Position numbers and translations under genes: made by a program. From Malaya genurostris (Eukaryota; Arthropoda; Insecta; Diptera; Culicidae): a stretch of 64,000 nucleotides of DNA. This document shows, piece after piece, positions 32,489 to 42,509 of the stretch. Under the pieces are notes generated by a model. The model saw only the letters and a list, made by a program, of their open reading frames with translations. It was not told where the DNA came from and did not search any database. The stretch covers positions 32,035,753 through 32,099,752 of the forward strand of contig NC_080571.1 of the NCBI RefSeq assembly GCF_030247185.1, given 5' to 3'. Numbering within the stretch: the first letter of the stretch is position 1; every line of letters starts with the position of its first letter.

Positions 32489-33781
32489 TCAGGTGTACAA
32501 CTTTGCTTCCGCCGTTTTCCGATAGATGGCTGTACCGACTGAGGCTGGTCAAAATACATAGATGAACCACATTCGATCGAAAAATCAATACGTCGTTATT
32601 CAGAATAAGGGCGAATGCCTTTAAAGTGAGTATGTACAGTGGCTAATGAATTGTCATCGCCGTTTCGGTGACAGTTGTTCTTGTTTTCGTATTATGCACG
32701 CTCAGAAATGTCTGTTTATGTGCCCAATTCTCGCCATTTGTGGGAAGTTTTTCTTTTCTGTTACAATTCGAAAAAAACGCAGCTGAAGCTCATGGAATGC
32801 TCTTAGAAACTTACGCTGATGCTGCTCTGAGTAAAAGAACGTGTCGTGAGTGGTTTCAACGTTTTAAAAATGGTGATTTTGATGTCGACGACAAACATGG
32901 TGGTGGAAGAGAAAAAAAACCTTCAAAAATGAACAACTAGAAGCATTGCTTGATGAAGATTCGTGTCAAACCTAAGAAGAGCTGTTGCCGAATCGTTGGG
33001 AGTGAGTCAGCAAGCCATTTCAAAACATCTCAAGGCCCTGGGCATGACTCAGAAAGAAGGAAACTGGGTACCGTACGAGTTGAAACCGAGGGACATCGAG
33101 CGCCGTCTATTTGTATGTGAGCAACTGCTTCAAAGACAAAATCGTAAGGGGTTTTTACATCGAATCGTAACCGGTGATGAAAAGTGGGTTCGATACGATA
33201 ATCCTAAACGCAGAAAATCACGGGGAAAGCCCGGGCATGGTACTTCGTCGAAGGCAAAATCGAATATTCACGGCGCCAAGGTTATGATTTGTATTTGGAG
33301 GGATCAGCTCGGTGTGATTCACTACGAGCTCTTAAAACCGGGTGAAACCATCACAGGAGATTGCTACCGAACGCAACGGATGCGCCTTAGTCGCGCGCTA
33401 AAAGAACAGCGGCCACAATATCAAGAGCGACATGACAAAGTCATCCTCCAACACGACAACGCTCGGCCTCACGTCGCAAAAGTGGTCAAAAAGTACCTGG
33501 AAACGCTTAAATGGGAAGTCTTGCCCCACCTGCCGTATTCCCCAGATGTCGCCCCTTCTGACTTCCACCTATTCTGTTCGATGGCACACGGCCTGGCAGA
33601 TCAACATTTTCAATCCTTCGAAGAGTTGGGAAAATGGATTGCTTCATGGATAGCGTCAAAAGAGCATTCCTTTTTTCGAGCTAGCGACGAACAATACTTT
33701 GAATAATACAACTGTAAGCCCTTTTTCGCAATAAAGCTGAAATTTTGGAAAAAAACGGCGGAAGCAAAGTTGTATACCTGA
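32489..33781 (+). mobile_element. Near-complete mariner element (Mos1-like group)
   Basis: Ends begin TCAGGTGTACAACTTTGCTT (left) and TCAGGTATACAACTTTGCTT (right, reverse-complemented), continuing CCGCCGTTTT on both sides. TA duplications are at 32487-32488 and 33782-33783. The length, 1293 bp, is that of a full mariner. Confidence 0.92.
32668..33706 (+). pseudogene. Mariner transposase of the Mos1-like group, broken N-terminus
   Basis: The N-terminal frame carries QFEKNAAEAHGMLLETYADA and CREWFQRFKNGDFDVDDK, then a frameshift in an A run near 32915 and a stop near 32972 disrupt the linker. From 32963 an open 247-residue frame supplies the second HTH (AVAESLGVSQQAISKHLKAL), WVPYELKPRDIERR and the catalytic core: IVTGDEKWVRYDNPKRR (first Asp), VILQHDNARPHVAK (second Asp) and LPYSPDVAPSDFHLF (third Asp). 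The end ASKEHSFFRASDEQYFE lacks about 20 residues of the usual tail (the region before ASDxxYxE). The order and motifs match the mauritiana/Mos1 kind of mariner. Frame breaks make it inactive. Confidence 0.88.
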
Positions 33782-33859
33782 TAAATAATTTTCAAATCAA
33801 GAAAATGTTCAAAGAGCTGCTTAAGCCACGGCATATTTTTAACAAAATGTTGGTATTAT

Positions 33860-33990
33860 ATAATGGATCAGTGTCATTTCGCCGAAAGCCGTTTCGCAGA
33901 AAGTCATTTTGCCGAAAAAGTTATTTCACCGAATGACATTTCGCCGAATGTAATTCAGCCGAAAGCCATTTCGCCGAAAGGGTCATTTCG
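33860..33990. repeat. TTTCGCCGAAAG minisatellite, part 2
   Basis: Short degenerate units TCATTTCGCCGAAAGCCGTT, CATTTCGCCGAATG and CCATTTCGCCGAAAGGG repeat about eight times at roughly 16-bp spacing. Confidence 0.85.
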
Positions 33991-34400
33991 CTGAATCCTG
34001 AAATCGTCTTAAAATCGTAATTGGAATTGATTTAAAATAAAGACAAATAAAAGATGATACCGTTAACGCCTGTTTTGTTGACCTATAATTGTACTTCTTG
34101 TATAAAGATTGATTCTTGAACCTCAGAACGGAGTTCCCAAGAAAACTTGTTGATTATTAGCATCAAAGCAATTGCATAGGTGTATCTACCAGGCAAATGT
34201 ATGTAGTATTTTCCGTTTATTAAGTGAAAATGAAAAAAATATCTAATGCGGCTACGCTACATCATTTTGGTTCAAGTGCTGCCCGACCTCGCTACCGCTC
34301 GTTCGGATCTAACTATAGCAAAGAAACCTAGCTTGAGTAGACCGGGCAAGCGGGACGGTTACAGGTTTGTATGCAAGTGGTCGCCGCTGCCGAATCAGCC
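33990..34400 (+). repeat. Repeat family F, copy 2
   Basis: Shares with copy 1 the segments TTGGAATTGATTTAAAATAAAG, CTCGCTACCG, TCGGATCTAA, GAGTAGACCGGGCAAGCGGG and TTTGTATGCAAGTGGTCGCC, in the same order and orientation. Confidence 0.75.
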
Positions 34401-34549
34401 ATCTTGGCTTCGGTTACGTGGCTGGGCCACATCAGTTATACAGGAGACATGACCCTTTCGGCGCAATAAACCCATTAAACCCCCCAATAAATAATGTCAT
34501 GAAAACTGAAACACCGAAGAATATTCATGCGAAAAACACAGGCGGATTG

Positions 34550-34850
34550 ATAAAAAAGGTATCATCTCACTGCTAGGTGGATTGAGCACGTTTTTTAGAT
34601 TAGCATTACTGTTCTCATACAAATAGGCAACGCAAATGTCAAGCGCTTGGTTGAATGTGCTATGTGCTATAAACACTGAAGAATACTTTTGTGAATAACT
34701 CGATTCAATCTGAATCAATTGGTGTCAAAATTAGTATCCGAAATTATTTAATAAAAGTATGAAATATATTTTAATAAGACTGTTATGAAAGAAGAGAAAG
34801 GCATTATCACACCACTAGGTGGATTAAGAAGGGTTTTTTAAATATATGCT
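34550..34850 (+). repeat. Two family D termini in direct orientation
   Basis: GGTATCATCTCACTGCTAGG (34558) and GGCATTATCACACCACTAGG (34800), each followed by TGGATT and a T run. They are 240 bp apart, suggesting a partial tandem copy. Confidence 0.55.
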
Positions 34851-34949
34851 TTGTTTTGAATAATTGTAGAATATGTGAAATCCCATATTTTTGTTGAAGG
34901 TATGGAATAGGTTTACTCTTTCCTGGTGAAGTTATTCAACTTACTTGTT

Positions 34950-35345
34950 TGCCTTTCTCATAAAAAGGTCATGCAGTTACTGTGAAAACCGACTTTTGAA
35001 CCGAAGCCCGGAGCGCCGAGTGTCATATACCATTCGATTCAGTTCGTCAAGTATGCAAAATTTTGGAGATGGCTGAACCGATTCTCACAAAATCAGTTCC
35101 GAATGAAAGGTCTTATAGTCTTATGAATAAATCCTAAATCTCGTCTTGATCTGAATTCCGAATTCTCGTAATCACAGGGTGATTAGTGTAAAAACTCCAA
35201 TTTCAAATTACTTTTCTAAGAGATGGCAAAAGCGATTTTTACAAAAATCTCAGTTAAAAATGAATGGTTCTATGATCTCTAACAAAGCTTCTGAATTTCA
35301 TTTGGATCCAACTTCCGGTTCCGGAGCAACAGGGTAAAGCGTGTT
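34950..35345 (-). repeat. Dispersed repeat family C, reverse copy
   Basis: Starts with GCCTTTCTCATAAAAAGG and CAGTTACTGTGAAAACCGAC, continues with GCCGAGTGTCATATACCATT and ACTTCCGGTTCCGGAGCAAC, in reverse order relative to the plus-strand copies. Confidence 0.8.
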
Positions 35346-35559
35346 AAAAATGCTATACCAATTCCGAAACAAAACACGTAAAAAAATTTCTAAATCGACC
35401 CTAAGACTACTCCAAACTGTAGTCATTATCAGTAGACGGCCAAACAAACCGATTTTGGTTATTCCTTCAAGAATCGAAGAAAGTTATTTTGATGAATACC
35501 ACAGTATTATATATATGATAGTATGATTGAAATGAGAACGGCATACCAAAGCAAAGTCT

Positions 35560-35690
35560 TGGCATTATATTCTTATTGATGATATACTACGATCCTACTG
35601 CCACTAAGAATCCTTCCAGGGCTTGAACCTACGACAACTGGCTTGTAAGACCAGCGCATTATGTATTGAACCGCCGACCCGGGCTGAACT
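35560..35690 (-). mobile_element. tRNA-derived SINE, internally deleted
   Basis: On the minus strand it reads CCCGGGTCGGCGGTTCAATA, CTGGTCTTACAAGCCAGTTG, a degenerate B box, TCTTAGTGGCAGTAGGATCG and the tail TAATGCCAAGACTTTGC. Compared with 12197-12411 it lacks the middle of the body. No clear target duplication. Confidence 0.8.
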
Positions 35691-35999
35691 AGACTATTCT
35701 GACTCTTAAAATAATAGCAAGTATTAACGTAAGGGCATATTCAGGAGTGTTCTAGTTCTAGATGCATAATTTATGTCAGTTTTAAAATTTAAATCTAGAA
35801 ATTATAACAAAATAATCTGGCAGCCCCAGCAGCGTTTTATCTGTGTTCCAAATATAGAAAAAATAGAACGGCAGTATATACCAGTTTTAAATTTGACAGT
35901 AGAACTGGTCGAATAAATAAAACTATAACGGCTTGCTGGGGATACGTTTGTTTCAGTTTCAGTTATATTTTAGACCACCCATATGAATCTTGCAGCTGC

Positions 36000-36345
36000 T
36001 GAATTTGCTCTAAAATGGACAAAAGTTGCAAATTTTGTATGGGATGCAGCATCAATCATAGTAACCCATGAGTCAACAGACAAAATTCGACAGTTCTATC
36101 CGTCGAGCTCTAACCGTCATGGCAAAAAAAGTGGAGGCAACTCCGTTCAGAAGTGTGCACGTCCAAAAAACGGCACATCGTACATCGTACGGCACTTCGT
36201 GGTCGCCGGATACGCATCTACCACATCTTAGCCTTATTAGACAACAATCAGAGCATCGGAAGAAAACCCGAGGGCGTTTGGCCTAGAGGTCGCTGCAATC
36301 ATCCAAACAGTGAAAAAGTTCCATGGCGATTATGAACATACATGT
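36000..36345 (+). pseudogene. Tc1/mariner (ITm-type) transposase N-terminal relic, copy 2
   Basis: Fragments in three frames read GKKSGGNSVQKCARPKNGTS, YIVRHFVVAGYA, HILALLDNNQSIGRKP and IMNIHVRKWK, the same order as in the copy at 893-1290. The DNA-binding half is broken by frameshifts and no catalytic region follows; repeat E begins at about 36345. Confidence 0.65.
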
Positions 36346-37000
36346 CAGGAAGTGGAAGTTGCTAGAGCCGGTGAAACATATTAAGCCCAGGTGGGTAATT
36401 ATTCGTACCGGGGAGAACGACTTACTATTTTGAAGTATTATTTAGTCGATTTTTAAATAATATTTTGTTTCGATATAACTTTGCATGAGACGCGTAAATT
36501 CAAAGCTTGAAGCGTTCTCGATATTTTGTTGTAAAACAAAATTGCACATTTAAGGGTTAAATACAATATCAAACTACAAAATTTCTGCCAATATTTGTTT
36601 GGAATATTAGGTCAGCAGTCTTTTAGGTTCCATATAAACATATTTGTGTTTTCAAATTTTCGAAATTATTTCTTTGAGAATTTTGGTTACCCTGATCGTT
36701 TATTTGGTTGGGGTTGATGGTGAAAGATGTCTCGCATGAATCGAAAGCAATGTCTTGGCATTACATTCCTTCTGTGGAATTTGGCCTTTCTGTTTCAACA
36801 GACTTCGCAGCCGATTCTTAGCATACAGAATCATTTTATGGCTAGTACTACGATCCTACTGACACACTATGAATCATTCCACGTCGGGGCTCGAACATAT
36901 GACAACTGGCTTATAAGACCAGCGCCGTATGCATTGAACCGCAAACCCGGATGAATCGAACGGTGCACAAAACAAATCCAGCCGCTGATGTGCATAGCAC
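36345..37000 (+). repeat. Dispersed repeat family E, copy 3, split by a SINE
   Basis: Contains CGGTGAAACATATTAAGCCC, AGGTGGGTAATTATTCGTACC, AAAATTGCACATTTAAGGGT and TTGGTTACCCTGAT, then resumes after the SINE with CGGTGCACAAAACAAATCCA. It matches the reverse complement of 17224-17810. Confidence 0.75.
36746..36950 (-). mobile_element. tRNA-derived SINE with 10-bp target duplication
   Basis: On the minus strand it begins CCGGGTTTGCGGTTCAATGC and contains GCTGGTCTTATAAGCCAGTT, TATGTTCGAGCCCCG (B box) and a body ending TAATGCCAAGACATTGCT. Perfect duplications ATGAATCGAA lie at 36736-36745 and 36951-36960. It is the same family as 12197-12411 and inserted in repeat E, whose sequence continues across the removed insertion. 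Confidence 0.9.
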
Positions 37001-37139
37001 ATTGTTAAAAAAAGTCCCAGGACCGATTGAGATAACGTTTGTAATGTTAAACTATCATCATCGTTCAGAAGACAAGTGTCGAATTTTTACGTCAATCGCA
37101 CCACAAACACTAAACTTACCGACATATAAGTGACGTTAC

Positions 37140-38060
37140 TTTTTGATTTACGAAAACTTAAAAATAACGAATTCCGTTTTTTGATAAAACATTGCTTCCT
37201 ATAAGGAAAAACCGGGCAGGTCCAGCAATGGTTTAAGAAGTGTTACCCGCACTCAGATTAAAAACAAAAATTTGTGGTATTCTGATTCTAACGTAACCAA
37301 ATTTAGCAGTCATCGGGAAAAAAATGTGAGCATGTTTTGATAATCGTTATGGATGAACGCAAAATCAAAATCCGACTGAACTGGAAGTGCTTTTATGATC
37401 GTATGCGAAAATCTGGGCATGAAAAAATTCTTTCCCAAATAGGTGCCTCCTTCGCTCACAATCTATCAAAAGCAACAACGCATCAATAATCCAGAGAGCT
37501 GGTCGGCACTGTTTAGTCGCAGTAAAAAGGATTTCTTGCGTTGGTATGAAACAGTGGACGACACATGGATCTATCTTTTTTCTCCGAAGTCGTTTCAACA
37601 TTTAGGCGGGGAAAACGCAACAGGTAGCTGCAACAAGTATGGCGTCAGGTTTTAGATGCTCGAGGTATTATTAACGTCGACTATCTTGAAAAGGAAGTAC
37701 CAACAAAAGTTTTTAGTTATTAATCCGTTAGGAGTTATTAATGCGTTTGAAGTATGGAATCGTAAAAAACGGCCTCATATGAAGCAGAAAAAATCATCTT
37801 TAACCAAGATAATGCACCGAGCCACAATTCAATGAAAATAATGGCCAAATTGAACGTATTGCGCACCGATCTGTTTCTTCACCCACCCTATTCTCAATAA
37901 CCTAGCCCCCAGCGACTACTTGTCATTTGATGATCTGAGAGAGTCATCACCGCAACTGAAGCCTATTTTAAGGCCATGGACAAATCATTCTATAAGTATG
38001 ATATAAAAAATTTAGATATTAAATAAAGAAATTTTTCTCAAGTAATGTTGTTTTTCTAGT
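37140..38060 (+). pseudogene. Mariner transposase relic
   Basis: Reads in broken frames NNEFRFLIKHCFL, QQWFKKCYPHSD, ENLGMKKFFPK, a LTIYQKQQRIN segment and KKDFLRWYETVDDTWIYLF (the DETW motif with one change), then FNQDNAPSHNSMKIMAKLN (second Asp), HPPYSQ and a decayed third region. Many stops and frameshifts; several stretches are deleted. It belongs with 3845-4440 and 16737-17005, and its downstream flank to about 38350 is also shared. Confidence 0.75.
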
Positions 38061-38573
38061 TTGTTCCTGAACTTGTTGGACGACGTGGAAGCAACCTTCT
38101 CTACGGCAGTATCGAACCGCACAGAGGGCAAGTCGATTCGACACTGAATTTGGTTTTCTGTGAGTAATTTTCTCAAATGCGAACAAACTCATTGAAGAGC
38201 AGAAATCATATGGAATCCGTGAACTTATGTATGCGAAACCGCATTATCAATTAGAGTAATGACAATGGTTTGAAAAACAGGGAGAATTAGACATTATTCG
38301 TGGTTGAGTTGTAGATGTTCAAAACCTAACCACTGTCTATATGGTTTTACTGGTATATTTTGAATTTGTACCCCGGTATAGAAAACAAAGACGCAATCCT
38401 ACGTCAAAAGATTTTGAGTGATTTCATTTATGTGAAGATAAAGAACGGCTAGATGTGACAAGGTTGATTTTAGAAAATCGAAAACTTTTACTAACTTAAC
38501 TTTCGCAAGAGGAGTTGAACTTAAGCATCTCATCAATGCAAATCACTCGAGTCTCTGGTATGCCGGAAAGTAC
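38060..38573 (+). repeat. Mariner-linked repeat flank; empty site for the half-LINE
   Basis: GTAGATGTTCAAAACCTAACCA at 38311-38333 continues without interruption into TATGGTTTTACTGGTATATT and TTGAATTTGTACC. The reverse complement of 15540-15604 joined to 16726-16750 gives the same order. The region thus preserves the state before the insertion at 15605-16725. Confidence 0.7.
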
Positions 38574-38652
38574 CTATGTGCGGGGTTGGGAATCGAACCC
38601 AGGCGGGCTGCGTGAAAAGCATCGACTTACCCATCACGCTATACCCGTCCCC
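38574..38652 (-). mobile_element. tRNA-like head of a second SINE family
   Basis: On the minus strand it reads GGGGACGGGTATAGCGTGAT, GGGTAAGTCGATGC, then the B box GGGTTCGATTCCCAACCCCG. Only the tRNA-related 79 bp remain. It resembles the head of Feilai-type Aedes SINEs; that name is from memory and tentative. A 5' fragment of the same family is at 58612-58648. Confidence 0.7.
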
Positions 38653-38778
38653 TGAAAGAATAGTTATCAGAAGTTGTTACTTTCTACTTGCGGCTGCATT
38701 CTCGTACACGATTAATTCTTCACTATCTCTGATAGTGAAAAAGTAAAAATAGCATGATGGGTTTCCATCAGGTAGCGG

Positions 38779-39182
38779 CAGTGATGTCCGAGCTCAGCAC
38801 AGGAGTTGCTCTATACCTGCAGTGTGTGCCTATTAAACTCGTGTGCTGTGCTTTTCAAACCAGACTCATGAGCGTGTGCTATTTGTGTAGTCCACCTACT
38901 GACAAGAGACAATACAAGAGCGGACACTGTGTGCTTAAAAAATATATTATATTATTAAATTAAAAAAACGGACACATAACTCAGCTCGTGAGCTAGCTCC
39001 CCATTCCAGCTCATGAGCCAGCAGATGAGCCAGCATCGCGAGCTGGTTCTTCGAAGCATACGACTCTCGATCTAGTAGCAACACGGCACACGGGCGTGTG
39101 CTTCAGACTTCGTTTGCGTGTTTTTGAAAAGGTCCAGCAAACGGACCGTATGAGAGCTGGCTCGTGTGCTGGGCCATCACCG
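38779..39182. mobile_element. hAT-type MITE with perfect 8-bp target duplication
   Basis: The 404-bp element begins CAGTGATGTCCGAGCTCAGC, and its reverse-complemented end begins CGGTGATGGCCCAGCACACG. It is flanked by GGTAGCGG at 38771-38778 and 39183-39190. The motif GAGCCAGC or GAGCTGG occurs several times near the right end, a subterminal array like those bound by hAT transposases. There is no coding frame of note. Confidence 0.88.
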
Positions 39183-39289
39183 GGTAGCGGTGAGTACAGC
39201 GCTACTGAATACCGCTTACAACCTAGGCTAAACAGCCAACACGCTGGACTCTGGGGGCCTAAGCAATAGTTCGAACAAACCTTTCATTC

Positions 39290-39620
39290 TGAAGTTCAAC
39301 TAGCTGTATAGAGATTGAGAAAAATATTCATACAGTGAAGAACTCAATGTGTATAAGAATGTTGTCGCATATAGAAACTGACAACTTCAGGTAACTTTTC
39401 TTTTACCGGTTCGTATAGTAAATGGTAAAAGACCTTTTTCGGTACTTTCCGGCATACCAGAGACTCGAGTGATTCGCATGAATGAGATGTTTAAACTCGA
39501 CCCTAGTCACAGAAAGATTTCTGCATGCTCAAATGACCATTGTCAGGGGTGAGGCGTCACCTTTTTGTTGTATATCTTCACATCCTTGCTCTACCTTGAG
39601 TATTAGCATTTTATAATTCT
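39290..39620 (+). repeat. Dispersed repeat family B copy
   Basis: Contains GGTTCGTATAGTAAATGGTAA, CATACCAGAGACTCGAGTGA, TTCGCATGAATGAGATG and the tail TATCTTCACATCCTTGCTCT also present at 12575-12600. Confidence 0.65.
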
Positions 39621-39779
39621 GATTTTATTTATTATTCTCAGGTACAATAAAACTACTTTTATTGTTATTAATGATACTAATATTACTATTATTTTCGTTA
39701 GAAATTTTAGATGGGTAATTACCCACCTTTGGAATTTTCGGGTGGGTAGTACTACCCACCGTACCCACCTCTCTCACCA

Positions 39780-40135
39780 GCCCTGGAAGTTGCGTCCACT
39801 GGTTTGAAGGCAATGGCGTAGCGGCAGCGACTGGATAAGATGGGCAATTCAATTTTCCAGCGAATCGCGACATGGCGGATCAACGACGAGACCTATCTCA
39901 CCCTGGATGGCAACGACTGGCAGAGCAGTTTGTGTTTTACTTCCCCCATTTATAGTATGAAATGCCTGCCGGAAGTTGCGTCGTTCATCAAGAAATGCCA
40001 TAAGGGCGAAGACGCAGTTTCCGGGCCGGATCTGGTGTCGGCCCACTACTCGAAGTGATCATTGGAGAAGATTCTCGTCCACATTGGCGAATGTTCCGTT
40101 CAACTGCCGGAAGACCGCTCAGAAGGGCGTATTTT
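39780..40135 (+). pseudogene. Tc1/mariner (ITm-type) transposase catalytic relic
   Basis: Reads GNSIFQRIATWRINDETYLT (first Asp in INDETY), LDGNDWQSSLCFTSP, KCLPEVASFIKKCHKGEDAV and SGPDLVSAHYSK (second Asp), then a stop and a shifted frame with ILVHIGECSVQLPEDRSE. It is the catalytic continuation of the family at 893-1290 and 36000-36345: a joint segment (CGTCCACTGGTTT, GGCGTAGCGGCAGCGACTGG) is shared. About 50 residues between the two Asp motifs are missing and no third residue is present. Confidence 0.65.
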
Positions 40136-40439
40136 TTTTTGCAAATAAGTTTAAATAATTACTTTTCATGGGGAATTTATCAAAAACAATTATCTGTCTT
40201 AGCATTTTTTTATCACCATCCGAAAAAAGTCGATTTTTTCATGGAAACGCTAATTTATTGCAATTGTCGACTAGTCATCTTGATCAAATAAATTGTTAGG
40301 TTAAAATTAGTTGTAATTACTATCTAACCAATCTTGATTTTCCGACTGTCTTTCGTGACAACAGACAAGTTTTTGTTTTCACACCTAACTAAATCCGTTG
40401 ATTGCTAGCCGTTTAGAAACAGCAATGAATTATTTAACA

Positions 40440-41160
40440 AAAAAAAATCATAACCATTGCGAAGTAGGAAAAATCTCAACGAACAAACAAAACCGTTTTT
40501 TCACAACTCTCTCCAATTTCCTGCATAATTGCGCCACCGAGGGAGCGAGCAGTTGATTAATAAGCGATTGGCGCGCTGCAATTGATTCGATTAACGGAAG
40601 TGTGCTCTGCTCTACTCGGCAATCTGCAATCAGCAGCCAACCGATCCGCAAAACGGTGCAAACATCCTCTGTCCGATGCAAACTCGTCAAACTCATCGTC
40701 ACCAACCATTCGCTCTCGTAAGTAACCGGTATAGCATTGCAAAATGCAACGAAATAAAAATACGTTCGGACTCCAATAATCGTTGGATTGGATCGGATCG
40801 CAGCCCCGATTTGCTGCGGTGCGCTACGGGAGAAATCAGTCGGTCGTTGTTTTGCGCCCCCACTCGACTGGCGACGGCGACGATTCGAACGAACTGTGCG
40901 CCACCATAAAACCGATGGCACCGGCAGCCATTGCACCTGACACGGTTGCATTTTCTAATTTGTGATAGCGCGCCGTTTCTCGACGCACAACGGATGACGC
41001 GTGTTTTATCAGTTTTGTCGGATGGTTTAACAACGATGCTGCGGCAAAGACGGTTATTACGGCCGGTGGAGTAGCGCACCCGTCCGGATGGAAATGATGG
41101 AAAATGCAGTAGTAGAAAGTATCACTCCTCGGATGCGGGAAAGTTGTCCAGAGCACAAAA
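40440..41160. other. CpG-rich, non-repetitive island
   Basis: CpG density and GC content are clearly higher than in the neighbouring AT-rich DNA, and none of the repeat families is seen. Open frames on both strands (up to 167 codons) lack any recognisable domain and read through each other, as expected in CpG-rich DNA. A host promoter, enhancer or untranslated exon is possible. Confidence 0.4.
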
Positions 41161-42500
41161 ACTTGAGAGGTAGTTCGCCTAACTTAAATATTGGTTTGTC
41201 TTCCATCAATTGTAATTGCAGATTTATTTGACGGGTGCTCTGAGAAAGTTAATCGTTTGATTTTATTGTTTATGTTGTGCGGATTGATGGATGGAAATAC
41301 GAACGTGTTTTCGGTGTTGGACACTCACCTCCGATGTTGGAGTCTAATGAACTGAAATAATGTTGTGAAACCGTAATTGATGTTATTTTATTTAAATCTC
41401 AATTCAATTCAACAGAAATTCAATACTTCCTAGATTCGTATCTTGTTCATCAATTAACATAAATTATGGAAAAAAATGAATACATTCGGCAAGCGATACA
41501 ATTGAATTCGAACTATTTAATATTACTCAGAATTACAGTACATCCCGTTAACCACCAATAATGAGGGCATTAATCCTGGAATGAAATGATTCTGTGAAAA
41601 GCAGATAATCATTTCTCCTCGGTAGGTCGGTGCTTGTCATCCAGGAGAGTTTAAATTTAATGTTACACCACAAATAATACATCCCCAAGTTGAAGCCTGA
41701 TATTTATCAGCACAAACATGGGTCAGGAATTTTATCACTCTCCTCGAGGAAGGGATTATTAATATTTTTTAACCGATACGTTTTTGTTGAAATGTATTTT
41801 TATAGCGATAATGGTTCGGATTATGCTGACTAATGGATGTTGTTATTTTATGTGATCAAGCTCGTCGTAAAGTGATGATTTTATTTAATTTAATTTGAGC
41901 TCAAACGCTTGATTCCCAAAGGCTTTACAGGATTTTGAAACCTTGCATCACGATATCACTTAAAATGGAAAACTTAATCCTTTGTGAACGCAAGATTACA
42001 GCTGAATTGCGATAAAGACTGCCACTAGCGTGTGATAAGCGAGAAACCTCCTCTTACGGTAAATCAATGGGAAAATGTTGAACTGCCATGTTGCATACCA
42101 TGTTCAACATAAGCTGTTATGCCCGGACAAGTCAAAGACGAAACGTAAGGAATTTTAACTATCGGTTATGTACCTTAATCACAAAAAATTAGGTTTATCT
42201 CAAGGCAAAACGATGCATTATGTACTGTTCTAGTTGTTTTTCTTCCGCTTGAACAATACCGCAATATATCCGTATTACTTTGAAAATACGTATCAAATAT
42301 TAACATAAAAATTTGATGTCGTGTGTCTTAGGATTGCGTGAATCGTAGAAATTTTGTATTGTAAAAAAAGCTTTTTCATATTACTTATATTTTTAAAAAC
42401 ATCACTAGAAGATTATAATTTTTTCAAAGTTGAAAAAAATCAAAAAAAAATTTTTTGGGTATATACTACCATAACCTTTTCAATTTGTAAACAGTTATGT
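41160..42500. other. No feature recognised
   Basis: AT-rich sequence lacking terminal repeats, RNA genes or informative open frames. Confidence 0.4.
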
Positions 42501-42509
42501 CTAATTAAT

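Noticed and set aside
38574..38652. A tRNA gene on the minus strand
   Set aside because: It matches a SINE head, lacks a cloverleaf-closing 3' half, and recurs as a truncated piece at 58612.
40448..41156. Frames of 106-167 codons on the minus strand
   Set aside because: They overlap plus-strand frames in CpG-rich DNA and show no motif, splice logic or start context.
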